A DNA stretch of 64,000 nucleotides from Hespellia sp. Lineage in GTDB: Bacteria; Bacillota; Clostridia; Lachnospirales; Lachnospiraceae. Below the pieces are notes generated by a model. It searched no databases. It was not told the origin of the DNA and was given only the letters and a program-made list of their open reading frames with translations. The stretch is taken from the NCBI GenBank assembly GCA_028693555.1, contig JAQUVD010000003.1:62001-126000 (forward strand), in the 5' to 3' direction. Numbering within the stretch: position 1 is the first letter of the stretch; each line of letters begins with the position of its first letter. Shown one piece after another: positions 59,271 to 64,000 of the stretch. Made by a program: the position numbers and the translations under genes.

Positions 59271-59319
59271 ACCCTGCACAAAGAATAACACAATTTTGTG
59301 TTCTTTCCAAGTCCAGGGT
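59271..59319 (-). terminator. Terminator of the glutamine synthetase gene
   Basis: Nested arms ACCCTG/CAGGGT (59271-59276 and 59314-59319) with an inner AAAGAA..ACACAA/TTGTGT..TTCTTT stem, followed on the minus strand by TTTTCTTT. Confidence 0.75.
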
Positions 59320-59389
59320 TCAAATCATTTCTTATAAATTTATGAAGGTACTTCTATTTCCCTCAATTATAAACAAACTCTAAATATAA

Positions 59390-61504
59390 TTACACTTCGA
59401 ACATTAAATCTCCATAAGAAGGCATTGGCCACACTTCTTTATCTACAATCATCTCAAGTGCATCGATTGGCGCGCGAAGCTTCTCCATTGCAGTGCATAC
59501 AGACTCATGATAATAGACTGCCTGAACTTTTCCTTCTTCTTTTCCAGATGCTGTCTTTGTCACCTTCTGCAGATTTGCAAGTGCTTTGTTTGCATCTGCA
59601 AGTAATTTTGATACCTCTTTTAATGTATCAATCTGAACTTTCGCATCAACACCAGCCTCTTTTACAGCAATTACCGTATCTGCAAGCGTCTTTGTGTAAT
59701 TCATAACTGCAGGAATAATCTGTTTTGCAGCAATATCAATCATTGCAAGTGCTTCGATATTGATTGCCTTTGCATAATTCTCATATTTAATCTCTGCACG
59801 AGACTCCAGTTCATCTTTTGTAAATACGTTGAATCTTTCAAACAATTCTACAGCTTTATCTGTTGTAAGTGATGGAATCGCTTCAACCATAGACTTGATA
59901 TTCGGAAGTCCACGTCTCTCAGCTTCCGCAACCCACTCTTTTGCGTAGCCATTTCCATTAAATACGATGCGCTGGTTCTCTGTAGCGTATTCTTTGATAA
60001 TGTCGTGAATTTCTTTCTCTTTATCTTCTGACTTCTCAATTCGGTCGCAGGCATCTGAAAATGCTTCTGCTACGATTGTATTAAGTACAACGTTCGGTCC
60101 TGAAATCGAATCACGGGAACCGACCATACGGAATTCAAACTTATTTCCGGTGAATGCAAATGGTGAAGTTCTGTTACGGTCTGTTGCATCTTTCATGAAG
60201 TCCGGAAGCGAATCCACACCTGTTTTTAATTTTGATCCCTTTAAGCTATGTGTTGCATTTCCGGTACTAACTAACTGCTCAAGGACATCTTCAAGCTGCT
60301 CGCCGAGGAATACGGAAATAATTGCCGGTGGTGCCTCATTGGCTCCCAGTCTGTGATCATTTCCCGGATCTGCTGCCGACTCGCGAAGTAAGTCTGCATG
60401 CTCATTTACTGCTTTTAAGATACAAGTCAGTACCAGTAAGAACTGTGTATTTTCATGAGGTGTCTTACCCGGCTCTAATAAATTAACTCCATCATCTGTT
60501 GTGATTGACCAGTTGTTATGTTTACCGGATCCATTCACGCCCGCAAACGGTTTCTCGTGAAGCAGACACTTCATACCATGCTGGCATGCGATCTTCTTCA
60601 TCGTCTGCATTACAAGATGGTTGTGATCAACCGCAATATTACACTGCGCATAAATCGGTGCAAGCTCATGCTGTGCAGGAGCAACTTCATTATGCTGTGT
60701 CTTGGCACTGACACCGAGTTTCCATAATTCTACGTTCACATCTTTCATGAACCCTGCGATTCTCTGGCGGATCGTTCCAAAGTAGTGATCATCTAATTCC
60801 TGACCTTTTGGAGGCATTGCTCCAAAAAGCGTACGTCCTGTATAAATCAAATCTTTACGCTGTAAGAACTTCTCTGCATCGACAAGGAAATATTCCTGTT
60901 CTGCACCAACGGAAGGAACCACTTTCTTGGATGTTTCGTTACCAAATAAGCGGATAAGTCTCAGTCCCTGCTCATTGATTGCCTCCATAGAACGAAGCAG
61001 TGGAGTCTTCTGATCAAGGGCTTCTCCTGTATATGAACAGAATGCGGTAGGAATACAAAGCGTTGCACCTGCTGCATCGTGTCTTACAAATGCCGGTGAT
61101 GTGCAATCCCAGGCTGTATAGCCTCTGGCTTCAAATGTAGCTCGAAGTCCACCTGACGGGAAGGAAGATGCATCCGGCTCTCCTTTGATTAACTCTTTTC
61201 CGGAGAAGCTCATCAGAATCTTACCGTTTGGTGTCGGAGCGGAAATGAATGAGTCATGTTTCTCAGCGGTTGTTCCGGTTAGTGGCTGGAACCAGTGTGT
61301 GTAGTGAGTCGCACCCTTTTCGATTGCCCATTCTTTCATCTCATGTGCAATCACATCTGCTGTATTCAAGTCCAGCTCGCCGCCGTCTTCAATAATCTTC
61401 TTGATCTCTTTGTAAACTTTCTTAGGTAAACGTTCCTGCATGACTGTATCGTTAAAGACGTCTTCCCCAAAAATGTCTGCTACATTAAATATCTCTGTGC
61501 TCAT
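59390..61504 (-). CDS. glnN: Type III glutamine synthetase
   Basis: A 704-residue GSIII enzyme, which makes glutamine from glutamate, ammonia and ATP as a large oligomer. It starts [20 protein letters not shown]; other family signatures are [65 protein letters not shown] and the [15 protein letters not shown] strand. The length is right for GSIII (about 700) and excludes the 440-residue type I. The ATG at 61504 follows AAAGGAAG; a frame extending 24 codons upstream would use the leader. It has a private promoter and terminator. Confidence 0.95.
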   Translation of the reverse strand: MSTEIFNVADIFGEDVFNDTVMQERLPKKVYKEIKKIIEDGGELDLNTADVIAHEMKEWAIEKGATHYTHWFQPLTGTTAEKHDSFISAPTPNGKILMSFSGKELIKGEPDASSFPSGGLRATFEARGYTAWDCTSPAFVRHDAAGATLCIPTAFCSYTGEALDQKTPLLRSMEAINEQGLRLIRLFGNETSKKVVPSVGAEQEYFLVDAEKFLQRKDLIYTGRTLFGAMPPKGQELDDHYFGTIRQRIAGFMKDVNVELWKLGVSAKTQHNEVAPAQHELAPIYAQCNIAVDHNHLVMQTMKKIACQHGMKCLLHEKPFAGVNGSGKHNNWSITTDDGVNLLEPGKTPHENTQFLLVLTCILKAVNEHADLLRESAADPGNDHRLGANEAPPAIISVFLGEQLEDVLEQLVSTGNATHSLKGSKLKTGVDSLPDFMKDATDRNRTSPFAFTGNKFEFRMVGSRDSISGPNVVLNTIVAEAFSDACDRIEKSEDKEKEIHDIIKEYATENQRIVFNGNGYAKEWVAEAERRGLPNIKSMVEAIPSLTTDKAVELFERFNVFTKDELESRAEIKYENYAKAINIEALAMIDIAAKQIIPAVMNYTKTLADTVIAVKEAGVDAKVQIDTLKEVSKLLADANKALANLQKVTKTASGKEEGKVQAVYYHESVCTAMEKLRAPIDALEMIVDKEVWPMPSYGDLMFEV

Positions 61505-61563
61505 ATTCTTATCTTCCTTTCTAATCTTACCTGCCAAAACAGGGGTTTCTTGTAGAACGTAAT

Positions 61564-61595
61564 AAAGGCACTCCAAGTAAACTTGGAACGCCTTT
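61564..61595 (-). other. Hairpin between the aldolase gene and glnN
   Basis: Arms AAAGGCACTCCAAG (61564-61577) and CTTGGAACGCCTTT (61582-61595), one mismatch, in the 5' leader of glnN, directly after the predicted start. It may be both the aldolase terminator and a glnN leader element. The known glutamine riboswitch consensus is not seen. Confidence 0.6.
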
Positions 61596-61613
61596 GTTCT
61601 TTCTATGTGTGTC

Positions 61614-61642
61614 AGTATAACTCAATCAGTTTCAAAAGGCAA
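61614..61642 (-). promoter_or_regulatory. Promoter of glnN
   Basis: On the minus strand TTGCCT (61637-61642) and TATACT (61614-61619) are 17 bases apart, leaving a leader of about 105 bases. Confidence 0.6.
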
Positions 61643-61664
61643 GTAAATTTTTTCAAGTTTTTAA

Positions 61665-62531
61665 TTAAGCCTTACCTACTGATCCGAATAATTCTATCTT
61701 GGTCTTAACACATTCAGCAATTGCATCTGTACCCGGCTTTAATAATTTACGAGGGTCAAATCCCTTTCCTTCAAGGTCTTTTCCTGCTTCGATATATTTA
61801 CGTGTTGCATCTGCAAATACTAACTGACAATCTGTATTAACATTAATCTTAGCTACTCCAAGATCGATTGCTTTCTTAATCATGTCATCAGGAATACCTG
61901 TACCACCGTGAAGTACTAATGGCATATCTCCTGTCTTCTCCTGAACTGCTGCTAATGTCTCAAAGCTGAGTCCAGCCCAGTTTGCAGGATATTTACCATG
62001 AATGTTACCGATACCTGCTGCAAGGAAATCAATTCCAAGATCAGCGATTGCTTTACATTCGTTCGGATCTGCACATTCTCCAGCTCCAACTACACCGTCT
62101 TCTTCTCCACCGATTGAACCAACTTCAGCTTCAATTGACATTCCGTTCTCATGAGCAAGCTTTACTAACTCTGTTGTCTTCTCTACGTTCTCTTCGATTG
62201 AATAATGAGAACCATCGAACATGATTGATGTAAATCCGGCCTCGATACATTTCATGCATCCGTCAAATGAACCGTGATCCAAATGAGTTGCTACCGGAAC
62301 TGTAATTCCAAGTTCATCGATCATGGCTGCTACCATAGCCTGTACTGTCTTATATCCTGTCATATATTTTCCAGCACCTTCAGATACCCCCAGAATTACT
62401 GGTGAATTACACTCCTGTGCTGCTGTAAGAACAGCCTTTGTCCACTCTAAGTTATTAATATTAAACTGTCCAACTGCATAATGTCCTGCTTTTGCCTTTT
62501 TCAGCATCTCTGCTGCCGATACTAATGCCAT
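61665..62531 (-). CDS. fba: Class II fructose-bisphosphate aldolase
   Basis: A 288-residue zinc-dependent aldolase of glycolysis (fructose 1,6-bisphosphate to GAP and DHAP). Zn ligands and active-site motifs: VATHLDHGSFDGCMKCIEAG with H near 83, SIEAEVGSIGGEEDG, GIGNIHGKYPANWAG, LVLHGGTGIPDDMIKKAI and INVNTDCQLVFADATR. Length is normal. Start ATG at 62531 after GGAGGAATTGATT (two codons inside the longest frame). Monocistronic, with its own promoter. Confidence 0.95.
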   Translation of the reverse strand: MALVSAAEMLKKAKAGHYAVGQFNINNLEWTKAVLTAAQECNSPVILGVSEGAGKYMTGYKTVQAMVAAMIDELGITVPVATHLDHGSFDGCMKCIEAGFTSIMFDGSHYSIEENVEKTTELVKLAHENGMSIEAEVGSIGGEEDGVVGAGECADPNECKAIADLGIDFLAAGIGNIHGKYPANWAGLSFETLAAVQEKTGDMPLVLHGGTGIPDDMIKKAIDLGVAKINVNTDCQLVFADATRKYIEAGKDLEGKGFDPRKLLKPGTDAIAECVKTKIELFGSVGKA

Positions 62532-62578
62532 AATCAATTCCTCCGTTTTCTCTATAGATAGATTTCAAATACGTTTAT

Positions 62579-62607
62579 AGTATAGCGCATAAATCGCGAA
62601 AAAACAA
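62579..62607 (-). promoter_or_regulatory. Promoter of fba
   Basis: On the minus strand TTGTTT (62602-62607) and TATACT (62579-62584) are 17 bases apart, about 45 bases before the start codon. Confidence 0.6.
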
Positions 62608-62702
62608 TGAAAAATAACGATTCTGTGATTTTTACCAAAATGGAAACTGAAAGTGGAAATCTTTTTATTCATTCGATAAATTTATTACTTTCTAAGGGTA
62701 TA

Positions 62703-62733
62703 AAAAAAAGAAATCCAAATGGATTTCTTTTTT
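62703..62733 (-). terminator. Terminator of the tRNA-Glu gene
   Basis: Arms GAAATCC (62710-62716) and GGATTTC (62721-62727) with A-run and T-run on both sides; on the minus strand it follows tRNA-Glu directly. Confidence 0.8.
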
Positions 62734-62735
62734 GA

Positions 62736-62807
62736 TGACCCCCAGGAGAATCGAACTCCTGATTCCAGCGTGAGAGGCTAGCGTCTTAACCGCTTGACCA
62801 GGGGGCC
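62736..62807 (-). tRNA. tRNA-Glu (anticodon CTC)
   Basis: Full cloverleaf: acceptor GGCCCCC/GGGGGTC, D arm GGTCAAGCGGTTAAGAC, anticodon loop CTCTCAC, T loop TTCGATT. The sequence pattern GGTCAAGCGGTTAAGAC is typical of tRNA-Glu. Single gene with its own promoter and terminator. Confidence 0.93.
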
Positions 62808-62902
62808 TAGCTATGAGCACTTAGCGGTTGTTCTTTAACCACTTACGTGCGATGCATGCAAATCACTTAGCGAGGCACTTCCGAGCTTCGTGTATTTGTA
62901 TT

Positions 62903-62944
62903 GCTATGAGCACATTTTGTTGTGCTACGGACACGTTTTGTCGT
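62903..62944. repeat. Two tandem 21-base repeats in the tRNA-Glu leader
   Basis: GCTATGAGCACATTTTGTTGT (62903-62923) is followed by a diverged copy starting GCTACGGACACGTTTTG (62924-62944); the first eleven bases recur at 62810-62820. Each unit can form a small GCAC/GTGC-type stem. Purpose unknown, possibly leader processing. Confidence 0.5.
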
Positions 62945-62952
62945 GCTTAGAT

Positions 62953-62981
62953 ATAATACTACAGTTTTCCCCAATATGCAA
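62953..62981 (-). promoter_or_regulatory. Promoter of tRNA-Glu
   Basis: On the minus strand TTGCAT (62976-62981) and TATTAT (62953-62958) are 17 bases apart. The long leader (about 140 bases) contains tandem 21-base repeats (62903-62944). Confidence 0.55.
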
Positions 62982-63004
62982 GCGTTATTTTATTTTTTTA
63001 ACAA

Positions 63005-63937
63005 TTATCTGTCATATACCTCCGGACTTGCCGAAATCTTCGGAACACTCTTTTCTTTCACCATAATCTCAAGTCGCTGTTTCATATTCGAAATCTCAAC
63101 CCTGTCATGCTCGCCGCCAAACTCGCCATCTAATGTCCAGGGAATCTCCTCGATAGATTCAAAGGTAATCTTGTCCGTCTTGAAGGTATACATATAGTTG
63201 GAATCTATCTGCATTCCAATCAGCGATACGATAATTTCATTCAGCTCAATCGGATTGTTGGGCTTCTTGATCAGTGTGACTTCAAATTCGCCATCATCAA
63301 AGACAACATCATTTCCAACCATGCCTTTGAATCCGCCAACCGATTTCGAATTGGTCACCATTCCATAGATGAATTCATCTTCTATCACTTTATCACTTGT
63401 AGATACTTTAATTCTGTAGGATGGGATATTGAAGATCCGCTTCGCACCTTCAAGCACATAGGCAAGATGACCAAGTACATTCTTTACTTCCTGCTTTGTC
63501 TCATATGATACATCGGTAAACAGACCAAACGCTGCAACATAAACAAAGACATCGTCATTGAAACTTCCGATGTCACACGCAAACGGTGTTCCATGCACTG
63601 CGGTATACGCAGCATCCAAAAGGTTCTTTGGAATGTGCAGGCTGTTTGCAAAATCATTTGTCGTTCCTGTCGGAATGTAACCAATCGGAACTGCTTTGTC
63701 ACGCTTGACCATCGCCGTTACTGTCTCGTCCAGTGTCCCGTCGCCTCCACTGCAGACCACAAGATCATAATCGTCCTCGAAGGTTTCCACCTTTCGAAGT
63801 GCATCATGATAGCACTGTGTTGGATAGATGGTAACCTCATAACCACCCTGTACGAAAATATCAACGATATCGGATACCTTCGGTTTTAGAAGACCTGTTC
63901 CTGCATTAGGATTATAAACAAATAATAATTTCTTCAT
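63005..63937 (-). CDS. Diacylglycerol kinase-family lipid kinase (YegS/DgkB type)
   Basis: A 310-residue soluble lipid kinase. The nucleotide-binding part has MKKLLFVYNPNAGTGL and the DGK signature VVCSGGDGTLDETVTAM; the C-terminal lipid-binding half has PIGYIPTGTTNDFANSLHIP, VYVAAFGLFTDVSYET and a final PWTLDGEFGGEHDRVEI. Homologues phosphorylate diacylglycerol (DgkB) or related lipids at the membrane to recycle them into phospholipids. Start ATG after GGGGATGGCCTT, close to the end of the upstream gene. Confidence 0.88.
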   Translation of the reverse strand: MKKLLFVYNPNAGTGLLKPKVSDIVDIFVQGGYEVTIYPTQCYHDALRKVETFEDDYDLVVCSGGDGTLDETVTAMVKRDKAVPIGYIPTGTTNDFANSLHIPKNLLDAAYTAVHGTPFACDIGSFNDDVFVYVAAFGLFTDVSYETKQEVKNVLGHLAYVLEGAKRIFNIPSYRIKVSTSDKVIEDEFIYGMVTNSKSVGGFKGMVGNDVVFDDGEFEVTLIKKPNNPIELNEIIVSLIGMQIDSNYMYTFKTDKITFESIEEIPWTLDGEFGGEHDRVEISNMKQRLEIMVKEKSVPKISASPEVYDR

Positions 63938-63954
63938 AAGGCCATCCCCTTGTC

Positions 63955-64000
63955 TTATTTCACTTTACTAAAAAAAGTTACAACGCCATCTGCAGCCGCC
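63955..64000 (-). CDS. 3' end of an unidentified gene (runs off the window)
   Basis: The last 14 codons before a TAA read AAADGVVTFFSKVK. The stop lies 17 bases before the lipid kinase ATG, so the two are probably cotranscribed. Too little is visible to name a product. Confidence 0.4.
   Translation of the reverse strand, partial: AAADGVVTFFSKVK

Noticed and set aside
61564-61595. glnN leader hairpin as a glutamine riboswitch
   Set aside because: The conserved core of the known glutamine-binding RNA is not present; a simple hairpin explains the sequence.

Overview
The window looks like a chromosomal segment of a low-GC Firmicute, most probably a gut Lachnospiraceae (Clostridia). This rests on the gene families (type III glutamine synthetase, class II fructose-bisphosphate aldolase, SipW-type signal peptidase with class B sortase, Asn/Ser-rich small protein), strong AGGAGG-type ribosome binding sites and consensus sigma-A promoters. 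The family placement is inference; no 16S or marker gene is present. Almost everything is on the minus strand; the only clear plus-strand gene is a DeoR-type regulator.

Layout. (1) 1-4 kb: 5' end of a Mg2+ P-type ATPase, a collapsed antibiotic-sensing locus (intact response regulator, fused remnants of its kinase and ABC permease), a VanZ-like protein and an MFS transporter. (2) 4-10 kb: glycerol dehydrogenase-type enzyme, Na+/alanine symporter, TIM-barrel sugar isomerase/epimerase and MFS transporter, divergent from the DeoR regulator, with repeated TTGCGNAA-like boxes between. (3) 10-24 kb: a pentose-type operon (ribose-type ABC importer, mutarotases, cupin isomerase candidate, FGGY kinase, L-ribulose-5-P 3-epimerase and 4-epimerase, oxidoreductase) with a LacI regulator and a second cupin paralogue. 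Three AAAACGTTTT operators sit at its promoters.

(4) 24.9-54.06 kb: a candidate genomic island. A 32-bp perfect direct repeat of the 3' end of tRNA-Leu(TAG) lies at 24898-24929 and at the intact tRNA gene (54055-54086). Its left part carries small defence-type modules separated by further tRNA-end-like repeats: a broken HEPN/MNT pair, a complete type III toxin-antitoxin locus (ToxN/AbiQ-like toxin with a three-repeat RNA antitoxin, terminator and promoter), and a DUF4143 AAA ATPase. The rest is a 22-kb co-oriented surface-structure locus: NlpC/P60 hydrolase, PRC-barrel and membrane proteins, two DivIVA-like coiled-coil proteins, a SipW-type signal peptidase, a 1308-residue pilin-like adhesin with a sorting signal, two Ig-like surface proteins, sortase B, LytTR regulator, isopeptide/DUF11 and Cys-repeat membrane proteins, SecDF flanked by two paralogous small proteins, an alpha-CTD-like protein, an AP2 protein and HU. 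Upstream is a 470-bp segment bounded by 27-bp inverted repeats, containing an outward promoter and lying beside a tyrosine recombinase: a probable invertible promoter. The last of the Ig-like surface proteins ends in a C-type-lectin-like domain whose codons look like the variable region of a diversity-generating retroelement (DGR).

(5) 54-64 kb: a seven-tRNA operon (Pro-Gly-Arg-His-Gln-Lys-Leu) with a perfect consensus promoter, housekeeping genes (YfcE-type phosphoesterase, RdgB, THUMP methyltransferase, C39-like protein, DUF1700), glutamine synthetase III, fructose-bisphosphate aldolase, tRNA-Glu(CTC) and a lipid kinase.

The most interesting reading is that region 4 encodes one surface organelle with its own export, processing and anchoring machinery, switched on or off by DNA inversion and displaying a hypervariable lectin-like protein. 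Each element is visible in the sequence; that they work as one system is inference.
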